Source: Micromonospora cabrerizensis | GTDB lineage: Bacteria > Actinomycetota > Actinomycetes > Mycobacteriales > Micromonosporaceae | Assembly (NCBI RefSeq): GCF_022230955.1 | Contig: NZ_JAKKFI010000049.1 | Location: 62,001-126,000, forward strand | Length of the DNA stretch: 64,000 bases | Reading direction: 5' to 3' | Shown here: positions 41,044 through 49,109 of the stretch, piece after piece | Layout: every line of letters begins with the position of its first letter | Position numbering within the stretch: position 1 is the first letter of the stretch | Translations under genes and position numbers: made by a program | Notes under the pieces: model-generated | Database searches by the model: none | Seen by the model: the letters and a program-made list of their open reading frames with translations, nothing else | Told to the model about the DNA's origin: nothing

Positions 41044-44000
41044 ATGAGCGTGCTGCCGAGCCCGATCCCGCACCCCCTCGACCACGCACCCTGGGACGTT
41101 CCAGGCTGGATCTACGAGGCCCTCGACTGGGTGGTCGGGGTGCAGTGGCCCGACGGCAACGAGCGGGCCGTCTGGGACGTCGCCGACCAGTGGTACGAGG
41201 TCGCCTCCGTGCTCGCCGGCCCCCACACCGACGCCGCCACGGCCGCTGCCGAGGTGCACAACGCCTACGGCGGGGTCGGTGCCGTCGACGCGGCGTTCGT
41301 GGCGGCCTGGCGGGGGATCGCCGAGGGTGCCGACGCCCCGTTGCCCGTGCTGCTCGCGATCACCGCCGACCTGGGCCGGCTGGTCGAGGAGTGCGGCTGC
41401 GACATCGAGGGCGCCAAGCTGGAAGTCTGGATCGAGCTGGGCATCCTGGTCATCGAGTTGCTCTCGGTGGCGGTCGCGGCGGTGCTGACCGCAGGTGCCG
41501 CAACCCCGGTCGCCGGCGCGGCGATCACCGCGACCCGGCTGCTGGTCCAACAGATCTTCAAGCGGCTGATGGGTCAACTGGCCAGCAAGTCCCTCCGGCA
41601 CGGGCTCAAGGAGGCCGGCGAACGGGCCGCCAAGGAGGTCGCCCAGGGTGGCGTGCGAGGGCTCGCCAAGCGGGCCGCTCGCGGAGGGCTGGAGGAGGCC
41701 GCCGAGGAGAGCGGCGTCACCCTGGCCACCCAGGCGTACCAAAATTCCACCGGGCGGGCGCACGGCCTGGACATGACCGACCTCGGCGCGTCGGCGGTCG
41801 GCGGGCTCGCTGGCGGCGCGGTGGCCCCGCTTGCCGGCCTGGGCCGGCACGCCACCGGGCGGGCGGCCCGCATCGGGGAGCACCTGGGACGGGAGATGAC
41901 CGGCGAGGTGCTCGCCGACAGCGCCGCCAGCCTGGCCACCGGCCAGGGCCTCACCTCAATGGAGGACGTGGCCCGCGCTGCCGCGTCCGGCGCCACCGGT
42001 TCGGCGACCGGCCAGACCGACCACGCGTTACGGGCACGACTCGACGCGCAGGCCAACGCCCTCGCCGGGGCGTCACTCGCCAGCCCGTCGCTCCCGTCCG
42101 TGGCGGCGGTGTCGGGGGATCCGGCCCTTCCGGGTGCGGCATCTTCTTCGGATGCGGCCTCGTCTTCAGGTACGGCCTCGTCTTCGGGTGCGGCGTCTTC
42201 TTCGGCGGCGGCGTCTTCCGTGGGGGCGGCGTCGTCTTCGGGTGCGGGTGCGGTGCCTTCGGCTGGTGGGGTGTCTTCGGCTGGGGTGAGCGGGGAGGGC
42301 TCGTCGCCGGGGGTTCCGGTGCAGGCCACGCCAGCCACCGCCACGTCAGCGCCGGACCACCTGGCGTCGCTACGCGTCGAGATGCCGACGGATCCGGGCA
42401 TCCATCCGTCACGGGCAACCGACGTGCCGCCCGTGGCCGCCTCCGACGGGCACGCGGTTGCCGTCGACCTGCACGTGGCGTCACCACCGGCAGTCGGCGC
42501 GGTGTCCGACATGGACGCCGTCGACCGCTCGCTGCGCCCGTCCGAGCCGATGCCGTCGACGGACGGACCGCGTCCGGTGGCGGCTGATCCGACGCTCTCG
42601 TCGGTGCCTGCTGACTCGCGGCTGTCGGCGGTCGCGGCTGATCCGACGCTCTCGTCGGTGCCCGCCGATCCGAGGCTGTCCTCGGTGGCCGCGCCCGTGG
42701 CCGGGACGTTCGAGCCGAGCAGCGGACCGGCCACCGGTGTCGCGCCCGGCCACCCCGGCGGTTCGCCACACGCTCCGGCCGCTGGCCCAACTGGCTGGCC
42801 TCCGTCGACCGGGCCAGCACCGACGACCACCCTCGGCCCGACAGCGCCGGTCACCTTCGCCGTCCCGAGCACGACCAATCGCCCGCCGGTCAGCCCGACG
42901 GTGGTGGGCCGATCCGCCGTGCCATCGCCCGCCCCGACACGCGAGGCGCGCCCACCCGAGCATCCCGCCCGAGGCAGGGCCTCCATCCCCGTCGAGGTGG
43001 TGTTCGGCGATCCGGTCGTACCGGCGACCGGGCCCGACGACTGGTACGCGGCGCAGTGGGCCGCCGAGGCGGAAGCCGCCGAGCGGCGGCGCTACCAGGG
43101 TCACTACGAGTCGCAACGCACCGGCTTCGAGACCAACCGCCGGCAGGCGGAGGCCACCCGACTGCGCGCCCGGGCAGCGGAGCACGATCGCCGGGCGGTC
43201 GAGTACGCCACCTACGCCCGACAGTTGCACCGAGCAGGTCACCGGCAGTGGGCCGACGGCTGGCAGCGGGCCGCGAACGACGAGACGCGCGCGTACGCCC
43301 AGTGGCGTGACCTGGCGGACGCGGTGCTGGCCGGCACCACGGCGCCACCGGTCGTGGACCTCGCTGCCTTCGAGCACGCGAACAGGGACGTCGGCGCGCT
43401 CGCGCTCGGTGCGGTGGAGACTGCCGGGCCGTCCCGGCTCACCGGCGACGACGTGCCCCCGCCGATCGACGACTCCCGGCCGTACGGGCGGCCCGGAGGA
43501 CTACGCCCACCGCTCGCCCTGCACCAGGTCGACGTCGAACGGCAGATGCCCCGCGAGTCGGACGGCACCATCACCCGCACTGCCGACCCCCGACGGGGCG
43601 GCTGGTTCCGGCTCCTGAACGACGGAGGTCCCGCAGCCGATGCCACCCGGGGCATCAACTGCCTGGACTGCACCCTGTCGTTGTTCGAGACCTGGGTGCA
43701 CGGGCGGCCACGGGTGTCGGCGCCGCGTACCTTCGACGGCTACCTCGACGGTGACATCCGGCGTCCGATCCGCGGCGAGGCAGGCGGCCCAGGCCGGGTG
43801 GAGGACGTCACCGGCGGGCGCTTCCAGCAACTCCTCGCCCCGCCGGCCGGCCAACGTCCGTACGACGAGCAGGCGCGGCACGCCGCCGACCGGGGCTACC
43901 GCAACCTGCGCGACCAACTGCTGCTGGGAGGTCACGGCAGCTACGCGTTCCTGGTCACCGAGTGGCCACACGGCGGTTCCCACGCCTGGGTGGCGCTCAA

Positions 44001-45465
44001 CCAGAACGGCACGGTGCTCTACGTCGACCCGCAGAACGGGGTGGTCCGGGACCATCCCCTGTATCCCGATGCCGTCGGCATCGACGCGCTGGTGCTGAGC
44101 GGGGACGGCCGACCGATGCCGCTCGGTGGGCTGCCCCGGGGCCGGTTCAGCGAGCGGCCCGACCTGCCGGACCATCCGTCGACGGACGACGACGACGGCC
44201 ACGGTGACCCGTACATGAACCGGATGTACCTCCTACTGGACGGCCCTGGCTCGGCAGATGTGGGTGACGTTGAGCCCGTCGACACCTCGTCCGGCGCTGT
44301 TTGGGGCCAACCCTCGACGAACAGCCCGGCCCGTGTCGTCTCGATGGCCGGCAGCCTGGACGAGATCTTCGCGGCCGGAGTGAGTCCCGCCGACTTCGCG
44401 GCGGCGGTCGACCCACCTGTGCTCCGTCGTCTGGTACCGGAGCTGGACGAGGCGTCGGCCCGGGATGTGGCACGGCTGTTCGCCGACGGTCGGGTCCGCG
44501 ACATGCTCGATCACGCACGCAGGGAGCCGCCCGACAACGAGCCGGAACTGGCCGAGCGCCTGACCCGCCGGTTGGTGCGACATCCCGACCTGGCGCGCCT
44601 GGTCATGTCAGCACCCGAACTCGCGAACTCGCTGACCGCACGCCCGCTGACTCTCTATCACCTGGCCGGTCATCAGCAGGCCATCGACGTTCTTGCCGAG
44701 GTGCTCGATGACATCGCCCAACCGGAGGCCGTGGGGTTGGAGGTGGCGACCGACCGGTTTGCGGACCAACCGCAGCCGACGCCGCTCACGGACGACCAGC
44801 GCCGGATCAGCGCGAGTATTCGACTGCCGGATGATCCGGCGAACCAACCGGGGTTCGACAAGCGCCGTCAGGCTGACCCCTCATACCGACGGCACTACCT
44901 GGACAGCCTCTACGCGGCGGCAGCGGTCGCCCAGACCGAGCTGAATCAGTTGGCGATCTCCCTGGCCCAGGTCGGTGAGCGACGGGTCGGCGAGCCGGGC
45001 TGGCGTTCACAGCCCAAGGATCGTCGCCGTGCCGAGGACAAGGTGGACAAGCACCAGGGCGACGCGTCCACGTTGCTCGACCTGGCGGGTGCGAAAGTCG
45101 AGTTCCGTAACCTCAATGACCTCTACGCGGCGCTCGAACGAGTACGAGACCACCCGGACGTCGTGATCGTCCGCTATGACGATCGCTTCATCTCACCCAT
45201 GGACAGTGGCTACCGGGACGTGCAGCTCGTGCTTCAGATGGGCGACGGGCATCTGGCCGAGTTCCGGCTGCACCTCGCGGCCCTCGACGCGATCGCGGTT
45301 TGGGAGCATGTTCTGTACGAGGTTCGCCGCGACGTGGAAGCCCTCGCCCAGTTAGACGGCCGGCCCTTGACGGTACGCGAGCGAGCGATCACAGGGGGTA
45401 TCCGACGCCGGGAGCGACAACTGTTCTGGCAAGCACTGCAGTCAACATTCGAGGGGAATGCCTGA
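41044..45465 (+). CDS. Polymorphic toxin: WXG100-like head, papain-like deamidase and RelA/SpoT-like domains
   Basis: The 1473-residue toxin begins with a WXG100-like head and a hydrophobic helical hairpin (residues ~1-190), followed by a Gly/Ala-rich region. A Ser/Ala/Pro-rich linker spans ~360-640 and a charged helical part ~670-780. A Tox-PL glutamine-deamidase domain has C873/C876 (INCLDCTLS), H980 (GGSHAWVAL) and D995 (YVDPQNG). The end carries a RelA/SpoT-like domain: K1325 region (QPKDRRRAEDKV), D1346 (LLDLAGAKV), Y1390-R1391 (SGYRDVQL) and E1406 (HLAEFRLHL). It ends in a tail similar to the next gene. TTA codons occur at 42028 and 45352. It is probably exported by a type VII system and would act in neighbouring cells. 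Confidence 0.88.
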   Translation: MSVLPSPIPHPLDHAPWDVPGWIYEALDWVVGVQWPDGNERAVWDVADQWYEVASVLAGPHTDAATAAAEVHNAYGGVGAVDAAFVAAWRGIAEGADAPLPVLLAITADLGRLVEECGCDIEGAKLEVWIELGILVIELLSVAVAAVLTAGAATPVAGAAITATRLLVQQIFKRLMGQLASKSLRHGLKEAGERAAKEVAQGGVRGLAKRAARGGLEEAAEESGVTLATQAYQNSTGRAHGLDMTDLGASAVGGLAGGAVAPLAGLGRHATGRAARIGEHLGREMTGEVLADSAASLATGQGLTSMEDVARAAASGATGSATGQTDHALRARLDAQANALAGASLASPSLPSVAAVSGDPALPGAASSSDAASSSGTASSSGAASSSAAASSVGAASSSGAGAVPSAGGVSSAGVSGEGSSPGVPVQATPATATSAPDHLASLRVEMPTDPGIHPSRATDVPPVAASDGHAVAVDLHVASPPAVGAVSDMDAVDRSLRPSEPMPSTDGPRPVAADPTLSSVPADSRLSAVAADPTLSSVPADPRLSSVAAPVAGTFEPSSGPATGVAPGHPGGSPHAPAAGPTGWPPSTGPAPTTTLGPTAPVTFAVPSTTNRPPVSPTVVGRSAVPSPAPTREARPPEHPARGRASIPVEVVFGDPVVPATGPDDWYAAQWAAEAEAAERRRYQGHYESQRTGFETNRRQAEATRLRARAAEHDRRAVEYATYARQLHRAGHRQWADGWQRAANDETRAYAQWRDLADAVLAGTTAPPVVDLAAFEHANRDVGALALGAVETAGPSRLTGDDVPPPIDDSRPYGRPGGLRPPLALHQVDVERQMPRESDGTITRTADPRRGGWFRLLNDGGPAADATRGINCLDCTLSLFETWVHGRPRVSAPRTFDGYLDGDIRRPIRGEAGGPGRVEDVTGGRFQQLLAPPAGQRPYDEQARHAADRGYRNLRDQLLLGGHGSYAFLVTEWPHGGSHAWVALNQNGTVLYVDPQNGVVRDHPLYPDAVGIDALVLSGDGRPMPLGGLPRGRFSERPDLPDHPSTDDDDGHGDPYMNRMYLLLDGPGSADVGDVEPVDTSSGAVWGQPSTNSPARVVSMAGSLDEIFAAGVSPADFAAAVDPPVLRRLVPELDEASARDVARLFADGRVRDMLDHARREPPDNEPELAERLTRRLVRHPDLARLVMSAPELANSLTARPLTLYHLAGHQQAIDVLAEVLDDIAQPEAVGLEVATDRFADQPQPTPLTDDQRRISASIRLPDDPANQPGFDKRRQADPSYRRHYLDSLYAAAAVAQTELNQLAISLAQVGERRVGEPGWRSQPKDRRRAEDKVDKHQGDASTLLDLAGAKVEFRNLNDLYAALERVRDHPDVVIVRYDDRFISPMDSGYRDVQLVLQMGDGHLAEFRLHLAALDAIAVWEHVLYEVRRDVEALAQLDGRPLTVRERAITGGIRRRERQLFWQALQSTFEGNA

Positions 45466-45899
45466 TGGTCGATGGTCTGTTGCTTCCCTCCTACTACCTC
45501 TATTACCAGTCCCCGGTCAAGATCGTGGAAACGCCAGACGGAGGTGCCAGAGTGTGGCGCGTCTCCATTGATACGGGTGGCTGGCACGAGAAGAACGAGA
45601 TCTTTACGGAGATCACCCTCGGTGTGGGGGGAGATATCTTCCGTCGTACGCCTGAGGAATTCGTGCAGGAGGTGGAGCGCTTTCGGGCTCACCATCTTGA
45701 GGGCGACGGCCCGATTTTCGCTCTCTACGAGACGATACAGGCGGTCAGGGATGTGGCGAAGGCCGAAGATCGCCACCTGACGTCGAGGGAGCGAGCCCTC
45801 ATTTACGGGATCCGGCAGCGAACCTTCGTGATGTTCGAGGAGCAGCTTCGCGCGGCCGGTGATCCTGGCGCGGACCCCGACATAGCGAGGGCGAAATAG
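45465..45899 (+). CDS. Candidate immunity protein to the toxin
   Basis: The 144-residue protein overlaps the toxin stop by one base (TGATG), so it is translated together with it, as expected for immunity. No known family was recognised. Residues 104-118 (HLTSRERALIYGIRQ) match the toxin's last segment (PLTVRERAITGGIRR), and the similarity extends to the helix that follows. The gene is clearly less GC-rich than its neighbours. The N-terminal SYYLYYQSP resembles that of the next gene. Confidence 0.75.
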   Translation: MVDGLLLPSYYLYYQSPVKIVETPDGGARVWRVSIDTGGWHEKNEIFTEITLGVGGDIFRRTPEEFVQEVERFRAHHLEGDGPIFALYETIQAVRDVAKAEDRHLTSRERALIYGIRQRTFVMFEEQLRAAGDPGADPDIARAK

Positions 45900-45961
45900 G
45901 CGTTGCTCGGCGACTCCCCCGGTAGCGCCGCAGACCGCCGAAAAGTTGGAGCGGGAGATTG

Positions 45962-46252
45962 TTGAGCTACTACCTGATCTACCGGACCGATGGGCAGGAC
46001 GGCCCGGCGGGGGTTTTTGTCATGGATGCGGGGCCCGGTCAGGCCATTCTTTGGGATCATCGCGCTCGGGCTTGGGCTTACGACCCCGATCTCGTTGTGC
46101 GTTTTCTTAACGACTACCGGAATGTGGACCGCTACAAGAATGTCGACCGCGGCGCCGCCGAGGCAGTGGCCGGGGCAGTCACTGGTGGTGAGAAATTGCC
46201 GGACGAGAGATCGATCCGTGCCATGTTCAAGACTGGCTGCGGCGATGGGTGA
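45962..46252 (+). CDS. Small protein, possible second immunity gene
   Basis: The 96-residue protein starts with TTG at 45962 (or 45959), with GGGAG four bases upstream. The start LSYYLIYRTDGQDGPAGVF resembles the neighbouring immunity candidate (SYYLYYQSP), and the GC content is similarly low. The middle part AILWDHRARAWAYDPDLVVR and a charged helical end follow. No domain was recognised. The unusual start codon makes it less certain. From 46253 to 46488 I see no convincing gene. Confidence 0.6.
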   Translation: MSYYLIYRTDGQDGPAGVFVMDAGPGQAILWDHRARAWAYDPDLVVRFLNDYRNVDRYKNVDRGAAEAVAGAVTGGEKLPDERSIRAMFKTGCGDG

Positions 46253-46488
46253 CGTCCAGTCGCTGAGATCGCGGGGCGACGCGGCAACTGAGTCGGCGGC
46301 GGCCCGCACCCGCCCTCATCGACGGACACGGCAGTGGACGTTCGAGATGCGACGAGGGCAGGCAGCGGCTCGCAGCCTGGCGTGGTGTCCACACAGTCGG
46401 CCGGTGGGTCGAGGCTCACGACGAGTTGCGCCTTGCCGCCCGCCCGACCGTCGATCACCGCCGTCATGGAGCCGAATAACATCGACGC

Positions 46489-46797
46489 ATGGCGAGACTT
46501 GGTACGGAGAGCACCAAGCCCAACCTCTGGGTATGGCCGGTCGGCATCTTGATCGGTCTGGCTGTGGGCATTCCCGTCTTTGGTTCGACAGGCGGGGTGG
46601 CCTTCGGAGTCGCACTCGGGATTGCCTTCGCGGTCGCCTTCGGCGCGACCGGGGGTCGGCCCGGCGGTGACCCCGTCAACGGGGCGGCGGAGAACAGGGC
46701 GGCGGAGAGAGACGTCAGCTCCACGGACGCGGGTCCGGACAGCACCTCGACGGGCGATGCCGCCGGGGATCGCGCCGACGGCTCACGCCGAGAGTGA
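46489..46797 (+). CDS. Small glycine-zipper membrane protein
   Basis: The 102-residue protein has two adjacent hydrophobic stretches rich in Gly-x3-Gly (PVGILIGLAVGIPVFGSTGG, VAFGVALGIAFAVAFGATGG) and a hydrophilic acidic tail. ATG at 46489. No function is known. The stop codon TGA (46795-46797) forms the outer end of palindrome E. Confidence 0.65.
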   Translation: MARLGTESTKPNLWVWPVGILIGLAVGIPVFGSTGGVAFGVALGIAFAVAFGATGGRPGGDPVNGAAENRAAERDVSSTDAGPDSTSTGDAAGDRADGSRRE

Positions 46798-46871
46798 TCG
46801 ACTCGGGTTTCGTGAAATCGGGGCATCAAGGTCAGTGGGATAGCCCGATTTTCATGAACACGAGTGGATCA
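46795..46871. repeat. Intergenic palindrome E (28-bp arms)
   Basis: The arms 46795-46822 and 46844-46871 match at 21 of 28 positions without gaps (better with one shift). The right arm ends TGATCCACTCG when read inverted, exactly as in palindrome D. It begins at the stop of the glycine-zipper gene and runs into the possible start of endonuclease V. Confidence 0.85.
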
Positions 46872-47594
46872 AGCCAGGCGGCGGCGGTGTCGGGCCGGGC
46901 GGCGGCGGTGTCGGGTCGGGCGGCGGCGGTGCCGGGCAGTGTCGCGCAGGCCGTGGCCGTACAGGAGGAGTTGCGGCCGTTGGTCGACCTGGTCGGGCCG
47001 GGGCCGGGCGCGCCCGCGACGGTGGCCGGCCTGGACGTCGCGTACGCCCAGGGTGGTGACCTTCTGGCGGCGGCCGTGACGGTGCTGGACGCCAGGACGT
47101 TGGAGGTGGTGGATTCCGCGGTGAGCTTGGGAGAGCCGGCTTTCGACTACGTGCCGGGGCTGTTCGCCTTCCGTGAGTTGCCCGCGCTGCTCGGCGCACT
47201 GAACCGCCTGAGCGTCCTGCCGGACCTGCTGGTCTGCGACGGGCACGGTCTGGCCCATCCGCGACGGTTCGGGCTGGCCTGCCACCTCGGCGTGGTCACC
47301 GGGTTGCCCGCGATCGGGGTGGGGAAGACGCCGCTGGTCGGGACGTGGGACCCGCCGGCCGCCGGGCGGGGCGCCTGGTCGCCGCTGCGCGACGGCGGTG
47401 ACGTCGTCGGCCGGGTGCTGCGGACCCAGGACGGGGTGAAGCCGGTCTTCGTCAGCGTCGGGCATCGGATGAGCCTGGCGAACGCGACCGCGCAGGTGCT
47501 TGCGCTGACCCCGCGCTACCGGCTGCCGGAGACCACCCGCACCGCCGATCGACTCAGCCGCGGCGCCCTCGCCAGCGCCGAACAGACCGACTGA
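46854..47594 (+). CDS. nfi: Endonuclease V (deoxyinosine 3' endonuclease)
   Basis: Endonuclease V cuts DNA near deoxyinosine and starts repair of deaminated adenine. The catalytic motifs are intact: D61 in AGLDVAYA, E108 in PGLFAFRELPALL, D129 in CDGHGLAHPRRFGLACHLGV and the K of GVGKTPLVG (numbering from 46854). The start is uncertain. ATG at 46854 lies inside palindrome E, and a threefold AAAVSGR repeat follows, so a GTG in or after the repeat (46887 to 46953) may be the real start. The core length is normal for the family. Confidence 0.9.
   Translation: MNTSGSSQAAAVSGRAAAVSGRAAAVPGSVAQAVAVQEELRPLVDLVGPGPGAPATVAGLDVAYAQGGDLLAAAVTVLDARTLEVVDSAVSLGEPAFDYVPGLFAFRELPALLGALNRLSVLPDLLVCDGHGLAHPRRFGLACHLGVVTGLPAIGVGKTPLVGTWDPPAAGRGAWSPLRDGGDVVGRVLRTQDGVKPVFVSVGHRMSLANATAQVLALTPRYRLPETTRTADRLSRGALASAEQTD
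46878..46940. repeat. 21-bp tandem repeat at the 5' end of endonuclease V
   Basis: Three 21-base units at 46878, 46899 and 46920 encode Ala-Ala-Ala-Val-Ser-Gly-Arg twice and a diverged third copy. They lie upstream of the conserved fold, between the possible starts. Confidence 0.85.
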
Positions 47595-47980
47595 CCGCAC
47601 CGGAGCACGCCGCCCCGCCGTAAGCACCCCGACCGCGAGCACCGCAACCGCTCCGATCCGGCCGCCCCGAACACGCCACCCCGACCGCACCGCGCACGCC
47701 ACCCCGACCGCGAGCACCGCGCGCCGGCCGCCCCGAAAACGCCCACCCGGCCGCACCGAGCACCCCGCCGGACGGCACCCCGAACCCCGCCGGACCGAGC
47801 CCGACAGACCCGCCGGAAACACGGTCCAGCCGGACTGATGCCGACCCTCTTCGCAGGTCGGCGGGCCGGGCCGTAAACCGTAACGCCGCACACATCCGGG
47901 CCGCTCTATGACCGACGGGGTAGGTGGGCCGGTAGTAGCCTGACCCGCGGACCCCACCCGGGGAGAACGGCGAGGTGATC
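47595..47980. other. Low-complexity intergenic region
   Basis: This stretch of about 385 bases is C-rich and made of decaying short repeats. CACCCCGACCGCGAGCACCG occurs near 47625 and again near 47702, and the unit continues as ACCGCACC/GCGCACGCC. I see no gene. The promoter for the following membrane protein probably lies near the end (around 47900-47950). Any origin in the endonuclease V stop region is possible but faint. Confidence 0.6.
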
Positions 47981-49039
47981 ATGACGGTGCGTCGACGCGC
48001 GGCACAGCTCGCGGCGGTCTGCGGTCTGGTGGGCGGCCTGGTGATGCTCGGTGCGTCACCGGCGCTGGCCGACGACGACTCGGTCCGGGTGGGCGCGGCC
48101 AGCAGCTTCGCCGCGGGCGGCTCCCCGCAGGGGGTGAACGTCGCGGTGCGCAAGCGCACCGACGGGTGCGTCCTGCTGCGTACCGCGCTGGGTCTGCGCC
48201 TGGAGGGTCTTCAGCCGGACCAGGTGAAGGTCGAGGTCAACGCTGGCGGGCGCTGGTTCCCGGTGGCCGTCTCGGGTGGTGGCGGCACGGTGGCGACCGC
48301 GCAGACGTCGCCGGCTAAGCCGACCCTGTGCAAGGGCAAGGGCATCACGGTGCGGTACCGGGTGGCGTTCGCCGCGGGTGTCCCGGGTGGTCAACTCGTC
48401 GTCAGCGGCGCGGGCGTCAGCGCCACCGGTCAGCAGTTGGGCCAGGGCAGCGACACGGCCAAGGTGACCGGCGCGCGCGTCACCCCGTCGCCGACGCCGT
48501 CGAAGAAGCCGACGCCCACCCCGACCCCGTCCGAGGTCGTGGCCGTCGACGAGGCGGTCACCCCGGCGGCCCTGGGCGGCGTGTCGAGTGCCCCGAACAC
48601 CACGGCAACTGCCGCGGAGTCGTCCGGCGGCGGTTCGGTGGTGATGTTCTTCGGCATCGCGATGGTGGCGATCGGCCTGCTGCTCATCGTGCTGCTGGTG
48701 CGTCGCTCGCGGCAGGACCGCAAGCCGTCCGACCAGTCGCCCGACGCGCTGCCGGGCAACCCCGGCGGCACCACCTACCGCGCCGCCGGTGGGTCGCCGG
48801 CCGCGCCCGGTCGCCCCGGTCAGGTGTACGGCCAGCAGCCGCCCGCCGCCGGCTGGGGTGCCGTGCCGTCCCCGCGCCCTGCCACCGGTGGGGTCTACGG
48901 TGCGCGTCCCGGCGGTGCCGATGCGGTCCCGGAGGCGACACAGCCGATGCCGGGTGCGCCCGGAACCCGACCGCTGCCCGGGGACCCGCCGACGGACGAG
49001 GGCGGCCACACTGTCTTCATTCCCCGGCTCCCGGGCTGA
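47981..49039 (+). CDS. Exported type-I membrane protein with Pro-rich cytoplasmic tail
   Basis: The 352-residue protein has a signal peptide (MTVRRRAAQLAAVCGLVGGL, cleavage near SPALA). An extracellular beta-rich domain with two cysteines (TDGCVLLR, KPTLCKGK) is followed by a PTPTPSKKPTPTPTPS spacer, a membrane span (GGSVVMFFGIAMVAIGLLLI) and an Arg-rich stop-transfer. A Gly/Pro-rich inner tail of about 115 residues ends it. ATG at 47981 has GAGG seven bases upstream. It precedes manB by 70 bases. No family was recognised. Confidence 0.8.
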   Translation: MTVRRRAAQLAAVCGLVGGLVMLGASPALADDDSVRVGAASSFAAGGSPQGVNVAVRKRTDGCVLLRTALGLRLEGLQPDQVKVEVNAGGRWFPVAVSGGGGTVATAQTSPAKPTLCKGKGITVRYRVAFAAGVPGGQLVVSGAGVSATGQQLGQGSDTAKVTGARVTPSPTPSKKPTPTPTPSEVVAVDEAVTPAALGGVSSAPNTTATAAESSGGGSVVMFFGIAMVAIGLLLIVLLVRRSRQDRKPSDQSPDALPGNPGGTTYRAAGGSPAAPGRPGQVYGQQPPAAGWGAVPSPRPATGGVYGARPGGADAVPEATQPMPGAPGTRPLPGDPPTDEGGHTVFIPRLPG

Positions 49040-49109
49040 GCGGGGGGAGACGCGGACCCTCCGTTAGGCTCAGGATCGGTGTCTAACTTGCGGCCAAGGA
49101 GTGGAACAC

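Noticed and set aside
46132..46482. Reverse-strand open frame of 116 codons
   Set aside because: Overlaps the possible immunity gene, no domain, no ribosome site; may be a decayed remnant but cannot be shown.
26480..47600. Integrative element or prophage
   Set aside because: No integrase, transposase, replication gene, tRNA or flanking direct repeats were recognised.
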